Positions 16,596-25,516 of a DNA stretch of 64,000 bases are shown piece after piece. Made by a program: the position numbers and the translations under genes. The notes beneath the pieces were generated by a model. The model searched no databases. It was not told the origin of the DNA and was given only the letters and a program-made list of their open reading frames with translations. The stretch is from Malaciobacter marinus (GTDB taxonomy: Bacteria > Campylobacterota > Campylobacteria > Campylobacterales > Arcobacteraceae). The stretch spans positions 1,054,001-1,118,000 of the forward strand of contig NZ_CP032101.1 of NCBI RefSeq assembly GCF_003544855.1, written 5' to 3'. Within the stretch, counting starts at the first letter, position 1, and every line of letters begins with the position of its first letter.

Positions 16596-18431
16596 ATGTA
16601 TAGTTTTTCAGATTCGTTGGGTTTTTTACTATTTAAAAAATTATTTTTAATATATGTATTAGTTGTCGGAGCTTTTACATCATATGAGATTTATGTAAAA
16701 TTAGAATTAGCAGAAAAAAGTTTACACAAAGAGTTTGAGCTTATAAAAAAATCATACAGTGATAATTTGGGTGAAAGTGTATGGAATTATGATAGAAAAA
16801 GAACTAAACAAATAGTAGATGAAATTATAAGTAATGAAAATATTGAAAAAATAATAATAACTCAAATATCAGGTGAAGTTTTTTTAGAAAATAAATATAA
16901 AATAGACAAAAATAGTCTTGAAAAACAAGAAGATTTAAAAAAAATTGATTTTGAAGTTTTTAATAAAAAAAATAAAAAAGTAGCAGTCCTTAGTATATAT
17001 TATGATAAAAATATAATATATAAAATGATAGAAAAAAATATAGTTTTAACAGTTGTTATAACATTATTAAAATTTTTATTTCTTTTTATTTTTTTAATTT
17101 ATTTTATAAAAAAACTTATAGTAAAACCTTTACGTAGCTTAATAGAAGCGACAAAGCACCTTGATGGTAGAAATAGAGTATTTGTTGATGAGGTTTTACA
17201 TAAAAATAATAAAACTGAACTAGCTCAATTAACTAACAGTTTTAATTATATGGCTTTACGTATAAATCAAAGTTTTGATGAAATGACAAAATTAAATGTT
17301 AAATTAAAGCAGCAAAAAAAAGAGTTACTACAAGCAGATAAATATAAAAATTATTTTCTAGCAAATATAAGTCATGAATTAAAAACTCCATTAAATCCAA
17401 TATCTTTAATAACAGCAGTTATGATAAAAAATAAAGATAATAGTTTAAATGAAGATAATTTAAATAATATAAAAATAATAAACAAATCTGCAAATGAATT
17501 AAAAATTTTAATAAATGATATTTTAGATTTAACTAAAATAGAATCAAAAGATATAAAACTTTATCTAAAAGAAGCTAATTTAAAAAAAGTTTTTAATACA
17601 TTAGTATCAATTTATGATTCAAGTGCAAATAAAAAAGGATTAACTTTTAAAAGTGATTATAGATTAAAAGAAAATTTATACGTAATTGATGAGCAAAGAT
17701 TTACACAAGTTTGTAGAAATCTTCTAAGCAATGCTATAAAATTCACTTCAAAAGGAGAAGTAAAATTTAATATTTTTGAAGATGAAACTAATATTTTTGT
17801 TGAAGTTATTGACACAGGTATTGGTATTTCAAAGAAAAATCAAGAGGAGATTTTTACTAGCTTTAAACAACTTGATGGAACAACTACAAGAAAATACAGT
17901 GGTGTTGGATTAGGTTTAGCAATCTCAAAAGAATTAGTTATTTTACAAGGTGGAGAAATAAAAATAAAAAGTGAAGAAGAAAAAGGAAGTTGCTTTTTAT
18001 TTAATATTAAAAAATCTGATAAAACAAAAATAGCAAAAAATGAAAATAAAGAAGAAAAAACAGAAGATACTCAAATACTTAAGCTAGAAAAAAATAAACC
18101 AAAAGAAGAAAAAGATATTTCAGTTTTTATTTTAAATGACAATCCTTTGTTATTTTTTAAAGTAGGAGTAGCTTTAAATAAAGAAGAATCAATGTCTTTG
18201 ATTAATATCAAAAGTTTAAAAGAGTTTTTTAAAGCACATGATAAAAGAAAAAGAGAGTTTTTGATTATTCATAAAGTAGAAACTAATGAAGAACTTATGA
18301 AAATTAAAAAAGAAAATAATTTGATAATCATTTCTATTGGAAAATGCAATAATAGTGAAGTAGTGGATTTGATTTTAGATGAACCAATTGATAACGAGTA
18401 TTTAATAAAATATATAAAAAATAATATATAG
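16596..18431 (+). CDS. Membrane sensor histidine kinase with pseudo-receiver tail
   Basis: This 611-residue kinase has membrane helices at about 11-30 and 151-171 around a small periplasmic sensor of roughly 120 residues, a HAMP linker, an H-box FLANISHELKTPLNP, and an HATPase with NLLSNAIKF, DTGIGIS and GVGLGLA. The last 115 residues resemble a receiver fold but lack the phosphoacceptor aspartate, with FLIIHKVET where the D-containing strand should be. It follows the FIST-linked kinase by 10 bp and is similar to it over the catalytic core, suggesting local duplication with acquired membrane sensing. The stimulus is unknown. Confidence 0.85.
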   Translation: MYSFSDSLGFLLFKKLFLIYVLVVGAFTSYEIYVKLELAEKSLHKEFELIKKSYSDNLGESVWNYDRKRTKQIVDEIISNENIEKIIITQISGEVFLENKYKIDKNSLEKQEDLKKIDFEVFNKKNKKVAVLSIYYDKNIIYKMIEKNIVLTVVITLLKFLFLFIFLIYFIKKLIVKPLRSLIEATKHLDGRNRVFVDEVLHKNNKTELAQLTNSFNYMALRINQSFDEMTKLNVKLKQQKKELLQADKYKNYFLANISHELKTPLNPISLITAVMIKNKDNSLNEDNLNNIKIINKSANELKILINDILDLTKIESKDIKLYLKEANLKKVFNTLVSIYDSSANKKGLTFKSDYRLKENLYVIDEQRFTQVCRNLLSNAIKFTSKGEVKFNIFEDETNIFVEVIDTGIGISKKNQEEIFTSFKQLDGTTTRKYSGVGLGLAISKELVILQGGEIKIKSEEEKGSCFLFNIKKSDKTKIAKNENKEEKTEDTQILKLEKNKPKEEKDISVFILNDNPLLFFKVGVALNKEESMSLINIKSLKEFFKAHDKRKREFLIIHKVETNEELMKIKKENNLIIISIGKCNNSEVVDLILDEPIDNEYLIKYIKNNI

Positions 18432-18502
18432 ATTTATATATTTTTTTAAGTACTCCAAAATAATAATGCGTTATTATTAATATGTACTTTTAAAGGGTTA
18501 AA

Positions 18503-19621
18503 ATGGAAAAGTTTAGTATTTTGTTAGTTGATGATGTTGCTGAGAATATTCACTCTTTAAAGATGATGATTGAAGATAGTTTTGATGTTAAGATTTTTAG
18601 TGCATTAAGTGCTCAAGAGGGCATGGAAATTTTAATGAAAGAAGATATAAATCTAATCTTAACTGATATTCAAATGCCTGAAATTGATGGTTTTGAGTTT
18701 GCTGAATATCTAAAAAGCATTGAAAAAACAAAAGATATTCCCTTGATTTTTATTACTGGTATTTATGATAAAGATGAGTATAAAAGAAGAGGGTATGATA
18801 TTGGAGCAATTGAATATATAACAAAACCAATCGATGATCTTTTATTAGATGCAAAACTTAAAGTATATATAGATATTTTTGAAAGAAGTAAAAAAAGAGA
18901 AGATGAATTAGAAGAAAAAAATGAGATTTTGATTCATCAAGCGAAAATGGCTACTATGGGTGAAATGATAGGTGTAATAGCTCATCAATTAAAACAACCC
19001 TTAAATGTACTTTCATTGTATTGCAATGATGTTAAAGACTCTTATAATTTTGGTGAGATTAATGATGAATTTATTGATGAATTTTCTAAAAAAACAAAAA
19101 GCAATATAAACTTTATGAGTCAAACTATTGATGATTTTAGGGATTTTTTCAATCCTAAAAAATCAAAAAGTAAATTTTTACTTAAAAAAGTTATTGAAAA
19201 TTCACAAAGTTTACTTTTAAAACAACTACAAAATAATAATGTAAATTTACATATTGATGTATCAAATGAAGAGGTTTATGGTGTTGATTCAGAATTAGAA
19301 CAAGTTATATTAAATCTTTTAACAAATGCACAAGATGCTTTTATTGAAAGAGAAATTGAACAAAGAGATATTTATATAACAGCAGGATCTAATAAAAACT
19401 ATACTGTACTAGTTGTAGAGGATACAGCAGGAGGTATAAAAGAAGATGATCCAGAAAAGATTTTTGATCCTTATTTTACTACAAAAGAAAAAGGTACAGG
19501 AACAGGTCTTTATATGGTAAAACTTGTTGTAAAAACAAGTTTTAATGGAGAGTTAAAGTTAAAAAATACTGGCAAAGGTGCTAAGTTTATTATGATATTG
19601 TCAAATGGAAATAATTCTTAG
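18503..19621 (+). CDS. Response regulator with C-terminal histidine kinase output
   Basis: This 372-residue protein reverses the usual hybrid order. A complete receiver domain comes first (Asp10, Asp11, phosphoacceptor Asp55 in LTDIQMPEIDG, a conserved-type lysine in TKPID). A coiled coil then leads to a kinase core with the variant H-box GVIAHQLKQPLN, an N-box NLLTNAQDAF and GTGTGLYM. The proteins upstream lack working receivers, so this receiver is the natural phosphate target in the cluster, passing the signal through its own kinase. It lies 71 bp after the second kinase. The stop overlaps that of a convergent response regulator by 4 bp. Confidence 0.88.
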   Translation: MEKFSILLVDDVAENIHSLKMMIEDSFDVKIFSALSAQEGMEILMKEDINLILTDIQMPEIDGFEFAEYLKSIEKTKDIPLIFITGIYDKDEYKRRGYDIGAIEYITKPIDDLLLDAKLKVYIDIFERSKKREDELEEKNEILIHQAKMATMGEMIGVIAHQLKQPLNVLSLYCNDVKDSYNFGEINDEFIDEFSKKTKSNINFMSQTIDDFRDFFNPKKSKSKFLLKKVIENSQSLLLKQLQNNNVNLHIDVSNEEVYGVDSELEQVILNLLTNAQDAFIEREIEQRDIYITAGSNKNYTVLVVEDTAGGIKEDDPEKIFDPYFTTKEKGTGTGLYMVKLVVKTSFNGELKLKNTGKGAKFIMILSNGNNS

Positions 19622-20880
19622 TCAAGCAAAGCTTTAGGGTCAAGCTCTTTTATTTGGGCTTCTCTAAACTTAATTACATCATTTAAATCTTCTATTCTTT
19701 TCATCTTTACATCAATTGTTTCTTGTTTTTTCTCAATATCAACTTTTTTGGCTAAAACTTCTTTTTCAAGAGTGTGAATTTTTTCAACTAAAAGATCTTT
19801 CTCTTTTTTTACTTTAATCATTACATCTTTATATTCTTCAAGTTGTTTATTTTTCATTTTAAGTATGCTTTCTTGTTTTTCATCAAGACCTAGTTTTTCA
19901 TTTTCATAATGTTTTATCTGTTGCAATTTTGCTTGACTTTTTTTCTTTTCAGTATCTAGTTCACTTCTTAATAAAGGAACTATATTTTCATACTTTGAAA
20001 TTTTTAATTTCAATTGTTCTTGTTGCTTTTTTAAATTAGCAATTAATTCTCTTTGTTCTTGTATATTTTTAATTACTTTCTTTTTAAATTCTCTTTTTTC
20101 TAAATTCTCTTTTGTTGATAAAAAACCAATACAAATAAAAGCTTTATTATGATTTTCATCAATTTCAAATATATTACAAGTAACATAAAAAGGTAAGCCT
20201 TTTGAGTCTGCAAACTTTAATTCACCTTCCCATTTACTTTTTTCTTTTATTTGTTTAATAACATCTTCTATAACTTCCCTTGAAGTATCTTTGTGAATAA
20301 GTTCTTGAAAATTGTAATTTATTATCTCTTTTTCATCTTTTTGAAAAGATAATAAAAATGCACTATTAATAAATGTTATATTAATTTCCTCATCAAATTT
20401 TAATACTACTGCAATATTATCTATTGCATCTAAATACTGCTCTAACTCTTGATTTTTTATAGAAAGCATTTTTTCATAATATTTTTTTTGACAAACTTCT
20501 TGGGATTTCAAAATCACATCTTCTGTGTCAATAGGTTTAAGAATATAATGGTTTGCTTTTAATTCAATTGCTTTAAGTAAGTTTTCTGATTCTGATCTTG
20601 CAGTTGTAAATATAAAAGGAACTTCTTCATCTAGTTGTCTGATTTGTTCAAGCATTTCTATACCACTCATTTTGGGCATATTTATATCACTTAATACTAA
20701 ATCAACTGGTGTTTTTGCTAAATGAAGTTTTTGAAACTGTATGTATCCTTCCATACCATTTGGAGCTAAATATACAGTTTTAAATAACCTATTTAATGTT
20801 TTAGCAAGTTTTTCTCTTGCTAGGTCTTCATCTTCTACATATAAAATAGTAAGTTTTTTTAAAAAATCTTTATTAATCAT
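19618..20880 (-). CDS. Response regulator with PAS domain and long coiled coil
   Basis: This 420-residue protein has an N-terminal receiver (acidic residues in VEDED, phosphoacceptor Asp65 in LSDINMP, and KPIDTED), a PAS domain at about 145-260, and a long charged coiled coil from about 265 to 410. There is no DNA-binding, kinase or cyclase domain, so the output must be protein-protein contact or scaffolding through the coil. It converges on the signalling cluster with a 4-bp overlap of stops. It may be a phosphorylated adaptor for those kinases, but this is inferred from position only. Confidence 0.85.
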   Translation of the reverse strand: MINKDFLKKLTILYVEDEDLAREKLAKTLNRLFKTVYLAPNGMEGYIQFQKLHLAKTPVDLVLSDINMPKMSGIEMLEQIRQLDEEVPFIFTTARSESENLLKAIELKANHYILKPIDTEDVILKSQEVCQKKYYEKMLSIKNQELEQYLDAIDNIAVVLKFDEEINITFINSAFLLSFQKDEKEIINYNFQELIHKDTSREVIEDVIKQIKEKSKWEGELKFADSKGLPFYVTCNIFEIDENHNKAFICIGFLSTKENLEKREFKKKVIKNIQEQRELIANLKKQQEQLKLKISKYENIVPLLRSELDTEKKKSQAKLQQIKHYENEKLGLDEKQESILKMKNKQLEEYKDVMIKVKKEKDLLVEKIHTLEKEVLAKKVDIEKKQETIDVKMKRIEDLNDVIKFREAQIKELDPKALLD

Positions 20881-20923
20881 TTTAAACTCTTTTTAAATAA
20901 GTTACTATAATCTTATCACAAAA

Positions 20924-21556
20924 TTACAAAAGTCTTTTTAAATCATCAAATTTATCAATAAAATATTTTGCTTTTTGAAAATCATGACTTTTTGTAAACT
21001 CATTTTTTATAACTATACAATCAATATTAGCAGCATAAGCTGAATCAAGTCCTCTTTGGCTATCTTCAATAACAACTGTTTCTTCTTCTTTTGCATTAAA
21101 CTTTTTTAATCCTGCAAGATAGGGAGCAGGGTGTGGTTTTGCTTTTTCATAATCTTCTACACATAAAGTAAAATCCATAAAATCAATAATATTCCTGTTT
21201 TTATGTATTAGTTCAAAGTCAACTCTTCTAGCAGTTGTAATAATTCCCATTTTATATTTTTTACTTAATTGTTCAAGAGTAGTAACTACATTTTTAATAG
21301 TAATATCTTTAGTTTGTAAAAAATATTGATAAAGTTCATCTCTTTTTTCTCTCAACTTATCAATTTGTTCTTTTTTAAAGCCTTCTTTTATTGCTAATTC
21401 CCAAGCATTTCCGCCTCTTATCATTATTTTTTGATAAGTATCAAATTCTAAAGTTATATTTACTGTTTTTAAAATATCATAATTTGCTTGGTAGTACCAC
21501 ATCTCAGTTTCAACTAGTACTCCATCATTATCAAATAGTATAAATTTTTTATTCAT
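20924..21556 (-). CDS. HAD-superfamily hydrolase (beta-PGM/GPH-like)
   Basis: This 210-residue protein has the HAD nucleophile motif FDNDGVLVET, in which the first Asp is nucleophile and the second is general acid, a helical cap domain, a threonine in motif II (GIITTARR), and the acidic motif VVIEDSQRGLDSA. The cap position and ED-S-x-x-G pattern match the beta-phosphoglucomutase / phosphoglycolate phosphatase group. It probably removes phosphate from a small phosphorylated metabolite. The substrate cannot be inferred. It stands alone. Confidence 0.85.
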   Translation of the reverse strand: MNKKFILFDNDGVLVETEMWYYQANYDILKTVNITLEFDTYQKIMIRGGNAWELAIKEGFKKEQIDKLREKRDELYQYFLQTKDITIKNVVTTLEQLSKKYKMGIITTARRVDFELIHKNRNIIDFMDFTLCVEDYEKAKPHPAPYLAGLKKFNAKEEETVVIEDSQRGLDSAYAANIDCIVIKNEFTKSHDFQKAKYFIDKFDDLKRLL

Positions 21557-21707
21557 GCTTTTATTGTACTATATTATTAATTAATTCTATAATATTCATA
21601 AGGTTTACTAAATAGGCTTTTATATATAAGATTTTGAATTTACAATTTTATTTATTAGAAGATATAATGCATTATTTATAGAGATGGATTTTTAATTAAA
21701 ATAGCAA

Positions 21708-22118
21708 TTAAGTTATATTCTCAAAGTTTTCATACTCTTCATCATAAAAACATCCAAGTTGACAATGTGTAACTTTTATATCTGAATTTTTAATAGTTGA
21801 ACCAACTTTTTTAAGTGTAGAGCCTTTATTTTGAGCCTCTTTCCACGCTATTTCACATTCAACTTTTTTATTATCTTTTGTATTTTGACTTAGTGAATTA
21901 TAAATATTATCATGTTTTTCTGAAAATTTTAATTTTCCAAAAACTCCTAATTCACAATTTGTTATTACAATATTCATAGCTTTTGCAATTGCTGCCATAT
22001 CTTTTGGTTTCATACCAATTAATCTTGCAACTTTAAAAGCTTTTAAACAAGATAGTTTCCCATCTTCATCTAAATTAGTTAACAGTAGTTCTGTTTGCGT
22101 TTTATCTAACTTTTTCAT
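21708..22118 (-). CDS. Protein with duplicated Cys-x-LG motif, unknown
   Basis: The start is set at an ATG preceded by GAGGA, seven codons inside the longer TTG frame. The 136-residue product is soluble. It seems to be a tandem duplication: one half has LSCLKAFKVA, a helical segment, then ITNCELGVF; the second has VECEIAWKEA, a helical segment, then VTHCQLGCF. Each half therefore has a cysteine opening a helix and another in C-x-LG-x-F, possibly a metal or Fe-S site or a redox pair. The first half resembles a helix-turn-helix. No named family is recognised, although I have an impression of similar proteins in Desulfuromonas relatives. Confidence 0.6.
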   Translation of the reverse strand: MKKLDKTQTELLLTNLDEDGKLSCLKAFKVARLIGMKPKDMAAIAKAMNIVITNCELGVFGKLKFSEKHDNIYNSLSQNTKDNKKVECEIAWKEAQNKGSTLKKVGSTIKNSDIKVTHCQLGCFYDEEYENFENIT

Positions 22119-22288
22119 AGTTTCCTCAATGCAGGACAATTTAAAAATATTACGAATATATATTCATTTTTCATTATATATACTATTTATTTATGTTCTT
22201 CTTTTTTATCTATATTTAATAATTATTTCTTAATAATGTTAAGAAACTAAACATAATAGTTACTAAAAGAGTGATTTACAATAAAGAA

Positions 22289-22315
22289 AAAAAAGAGGTG
22301 AGAAGCCTCTTTTTT
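22289..22315 (-). terminator. Intrinsic terminator of the MlaA-MlaC-RND operon
   Basis: On the minus strand a GAGG/CCTC core stem extended by A-T pairs, with a 7-base loop, is followed by eight T residues. It lies about 140 bp after the RND gene stop. The stem plus T-run is a textbook rho-independent signal and would also work on the plus strand. Confidence 0.75.
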
Positions 22316-22347
22316 AATAAAAAATTCATATTATTTATCAAGGAGAT

Positions 22348-22373
22348 AATATACTGTGATTGGTCAGTATATT
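22348..22373. repeat. Perfect 9-bp inverted repeat, unassigned
   Basis: AATATACTG and CAGTATATT enclose an 8-base spacer. It lies between the RND gene stop and its terminator, so it would be transcribed as a 3' UTR hairpin of that operon; it could equally be a protein-binding site. Confidence 0.45.
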
Positions 22374-22453
22374 TGTAGTGAAATACTATCTAGTTAATAT
22401 TAATGAAATATTACTAAATATTAATGAATTATTAATATCTCATTTTATACTAT

Positions 22454-24940
22454 TTAAAGCTTAGAAAAAGGTCTAAATAGTATAAGTAATCTTGGAAGAA
22501 GAAGTAATGCTGATGCTAAAATTGTTGCCATAACTATAACTGTTAATATTCCAAAATATATTGTTGGAATAAGGTTTGATAAAACTAAAATTGAAAATCC
22601 TACCATTACAGCTATTGAAGTATAAAGCATTGCAAAACCAATTGATCTATGTGATCTTTGCATTGCATTTATATAATTGTGGTCTTTTTTAAACTCTTCT
22701 TTAAATCTATGAATATAGTGAATTGTATCATCTACTCCAATTCCTATTGAAATAGCTGCAATTGTAATAGTCATAATATCTAGTGGTATTTTTGACCATC
22801 CCATAATTCCAAATATAATTGAAATTGGAACTATATTTGCTAATATTGCAATAGTTGCAATAGTAAATGATCTAAATAAAATTAGAAACATTATAAATAA
22901 AGTTAAAATTACAAATCCCAATGTTTTTACTTGTGAGTCAAAAAGTGATTGAAGCATATTGTTATATAAAACCATAAGATTAGATAGTTTTATCTCTACA
23001 CTTTCATCTTTTATAATAGTCTTTAAATCATTTTTAATTTTCTTTAATAACTCATCTCTTCTTAAATTTTTATCTGAATCAATTATTCTTAAAGTAACTC
23101 TTGCTTGATCTTTTTCTATATTTATATATGGCTCTAAAATCAAAGACTTATACTCTTTTGGAAGATTGTTATATAAAAGTGCTAGATTAAATGAGTCTAA
23201 CTCTTTATTGTCATTTAAAACTTTTCCTACTTTTAACATTGTTGCTAAAGATTGAACTTTTCCTATATGTTCTAAACTATTTAAATAATCATGAACTTTT
23301 GTGATAATATTCATTCTATGTGGAGTAAACCAATATTGCGCATCATTTCCTGAACTATTAAATTCATCTTCAAAAGAAGCAAACATATCATCATTAGATT
23401 CTTGTTTTGTTTGTTTATTCTCCTCTTTTGATATTAGATTAAAATCAATTATAACATCTAAAGGAGTAGTCCCTCCTAGTTTTTGATCAATTACTTTCAT
23501 ACTTTGATAAATCTCTGTATCTTTTTTAAAGTATGAAATAAAACTATTTTCTACTAAAAGTAAAGAAGCACCTGTTAGTGAAAAAGCAATTAAAATAACA
23601 CTTGCAATTAAAACTTTATTACCTTTATTTTTTACTATTTTTATACAAAAATCAATAAAATGTAAATTACTTTCAAAGCTTTTATTTACAACTGTTTTAT
23701 TTAATAGTATTAAAACTGCTGGAAAAACTAAAAATGCAATTAATAATGAGATTGCAATACCTGCACTCATCATCCAACCCAGATTTATAACTGGCTGAAT
23801 ATTTGATAATAAAAGTGAGCTAAATCCCGCTATTGTCGTAATAATAGCAAAGAAAGATGGACTTAGTTTTGAAAGCATAGTATTTAAAACTAATTTACTT
23901 TGAGAAGAGTTTTTATAAATAGAGCTAAGTTCCCTGTATCTTACAATTAAGTGAAGTACAATAGATATTGTAATAATTAGTTGTAATGAAATAAAATTTG
24001 ATGAGATAACAGTTACTTCCCAGCCAAAAATTCCTAACATACCACTTGTTGCAATTACTGATAATGTACAAATTAATACAGACAAAGCAACCCATCTAAA
24101 TTGTCTAAAAATAATCCATAATATAGCAATAAGAAGTAAGATTAAAGTAGAACCATATATTAATAAATCGTTTTTTACAAAACTAATAATATCAGTGGCA
24201 ATCATATTAACACCACCTAAAAATAGTGTTCCTTTATCTTTATAATTTTTTAGTAAACTTCTAATATCTTGAATATATTTTGAGGTTGCATCTCTTTGAG
24301 TATCTCTATATGTTTTAAACTCAAGACTTATTTTTTCTAGTTTTTCTAACTCTTCTTTAGAAGCTTTATTACTATTTTTTAATTTAAGTAAAGAGTTTCT
24401 TTGCTCAACCAAGTTATAAAACTTCTTGTCTCTTTTTAAATTCACTACAATTGCAGTTGTTTTAAAATCACTACTAACTAAGCTATTTTTATATAAAGGT
24501 GAAGTCAAAAACTCTTTTTTTACTAATTTCTTATCAAAATCTTTACTGTTTTCTATAGTTTTTACTTCATCAACTAACTCTTGTATAGGTCTTACAGGTG
24601 ATTGTAATAAAGGTACATTTAAAACAGATGTGATACTTTGTGTAAATGAAAGTTTTTTTATATCTTCACTTAAATTTTTAATAGTAGTTAAACTTGTATT
24701 AGAAAGAATATCACTATTTGGAGTAAATGTAACAACTAAGATATCTTGAGTTTCGTAGTTTTTAGAAACCTCTCTTGCAAAAGCCAAATCTTTGTCATTT
24801 TCTAAAAGTAAAGTTTCAGCAGAAGCATCTATTTCAAGTTTTGTTGCAAAGTATCCTAAAAAACAAACTATCAAAAATACTGATAGTATTATTTTTTTAG
24901 GGTTTTGAAATAAAAATTTTGTATAAAAATTTTTTATCAT
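22454..24940 (-). CDS. RND-superfamily (MMPL-type) lipid transporter
   Basis: This 828-residue inner-membrane protein has about 12 helices in two halves, each beginning with one helix and a large periplasmic loop (about 40-250 and about 480-640) followed by five or six helices. The second half contains AISIGIGVDDTIHYIHRF, the RND helix-four signature, and ends in a helical hairpin. HpnN-type relatives move hopanoids or phospholipids to the outer membrane. Its start overlaps the mlaC-like stop (ATGA). The MlaA-MlaC-RND order matches Campylobacter jejuni Cj1371-Cj1373, so it probably replaces the MlaFEDB transporter as the inner-membrane engine for phospholipid traffic. Confidence 0.85.
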   Translation of the reverse strand: MIKNFYTKFLFQNPKKIILSVFLIVCFLGYFATKLEIDASAETLLLENDKDLAFAREVSKNYETQDILVVTFTPNSDILSNTSLTTIKNLSEDIKKLSFTQSITSVLNVPLLQSPVRPIQELVDEVKTIENSKDFDKKLVKKEFLTSPLYKNSLVSSDFKTTAIVVNLKRDKKFYNLVEQRNSLLKLKNSNKASKEELEKLEKISLEFKTYRDTQRDATSKYIQDIRSLLKNYKDKGTLFLGGVNMIATDIISFVKNDLLIYGSTLILLLIAILWIIFRQFRWVALSVLICTLSVIATSGMLGIFGWEVTVISSNFISLQLIITISIVLHLIVRYRELSSIYKNSSQSKLVLNTMLSKLSPSFFAIITTIAGFSSLLLSNIQPVINLGWMMSAGIAISLLIAFLVFPAVLILLNKTVVNKSFESNLHFIDFCIKIVKNKGNKVLIASVILIAFSLTGASLLLVENSFISYFKKDTEIYQSMKVIDQKLGGTTPLDVIIDFNLISKEENKQTKQESNDDMFASFEDEFNSSGNDAQYWFTPHRMNIITKVHDYLNSLEHIGKVQSLATMLKVGKVLNDNKELDSFNLALLYNNLPKEYKSLILEPYINIEKDQARVTLRIIDSDKNLRRDELLKKIKNDLKTIIKDESVEIKLSNLMVLYNNMLQSLFDSQVKTLGFVILTLFIMFLILFRSFTIATIAILANIVPISIIFGIMGWSKIPLDIMTITIAAISIGIGVDDTIHYIHRFKEEFKKDHNYINAMQRSHRSIGFAMLYTSIAVMVGFSILVLSNLIPTIYFGILTVIVMATILASALLLLPRLLILFRPFSKL

Positions 24941-25515
24941 GCTTGCTTGTTTTTATTATTTAAGTATTCAATTAAATCATCAATTGATTTATTTTTTAGA
25001 TACTGTGAAAATTGATTTCTATATGTTTGAATGATACTAACTTCTGCAATGCTAACATCATAAATGTACCATTGCTTATTTTTTTTATTCTCATATAATT
25101 TATAATCAATTGCAAAGTTTTCTTTTTCTCCAATTAAAAGAGTTTTTAAAACTAATCTTGTTTTTATCTCTTTTAATTTATCAATTTTTATCTCTTGATC
25201 GTGATATAAATCAAGTTTATCAATATATGAATCTTTTAGTCTATTCTCAAATGCTTTTGAAAAATCTGCTCTTTGTTCATTAGAAATAGTTCTCCATTGT
25301 TTTCCAAGAGATAACATAGCCATTATTTTATAATCAAATGAACTATCCATTACTTTAATAATTTGCTTACCTTTTTCTTTTTTAGCAAGTTTTTTATTTT
25401 TTAATATATCAATTACTTTGTAAATATTTTCAGTCATATCTTCTTTAATATTGTCTTTTGGCATAGCAAAAGCAAAGTTTATTAAACATGCAATTATTAA
25501 TAGATTTTTTAACAT
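24937..25515 (-). CDS. mlaC: MlaC/Ttg2D-family periplasmic lipid carrier
   Basis: This 192-residue protein has a cleavable signal (residues 1-17, ending AFA) and a MlaC/Ttg2D domain, with the family's helical start (YKVIDILKNKKLAKKEKGKQI), the FDYKIMAMLSLGKQW segment and LLIGEKENFAIDYKLY strands. MlaC carries a phospholipid between inner and outer membrane complexes. It lies one base after the MlaA stop with AAAGGA at its start and overlaps the RND gene by 4 bp, a tight operon. Confidence 0.85.
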   Translation of the reverse strand: MLKNLLIIACLINFAFAMPKDNIKEDMTENIYKVIDILKNKKLAKKEKGKQIIKVMDSSFDYKIMAMLSLGKQWRTISNEQRADFSKAFENRLKDSYIDKLDLYHDQEIKIDKLKEIKTRLVLKTLLIGEKENFAIDYKLYENKKNKQWYIYDVSIAEVSIIQTYRNQFSQYLKNKSIDDLIEYLNNKNKQA

Positions 25516-25516
25516 T

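Larger units (their letters stand above)
22119..22453. other. Intergenic region with terminator and a second hairpin
   Basis: About 335 bases without a gene. It holds the terminator of the RND operon at 22289-22315 and an unexplained inverted repeat at 22348-22373. The rest is AT-rich with repeats of ATTAATGAA/ATTAATATT. No supported open reading frame was seen. Confidence 0.6.

Noticed and set aside
22341-22397. Tiny GTG-started frame of 13 codons after AAGGAG
   Set aside because: It is too short, overlaps the inverted repeat, and has no recognisable product; the AAGGAG is probably chance.
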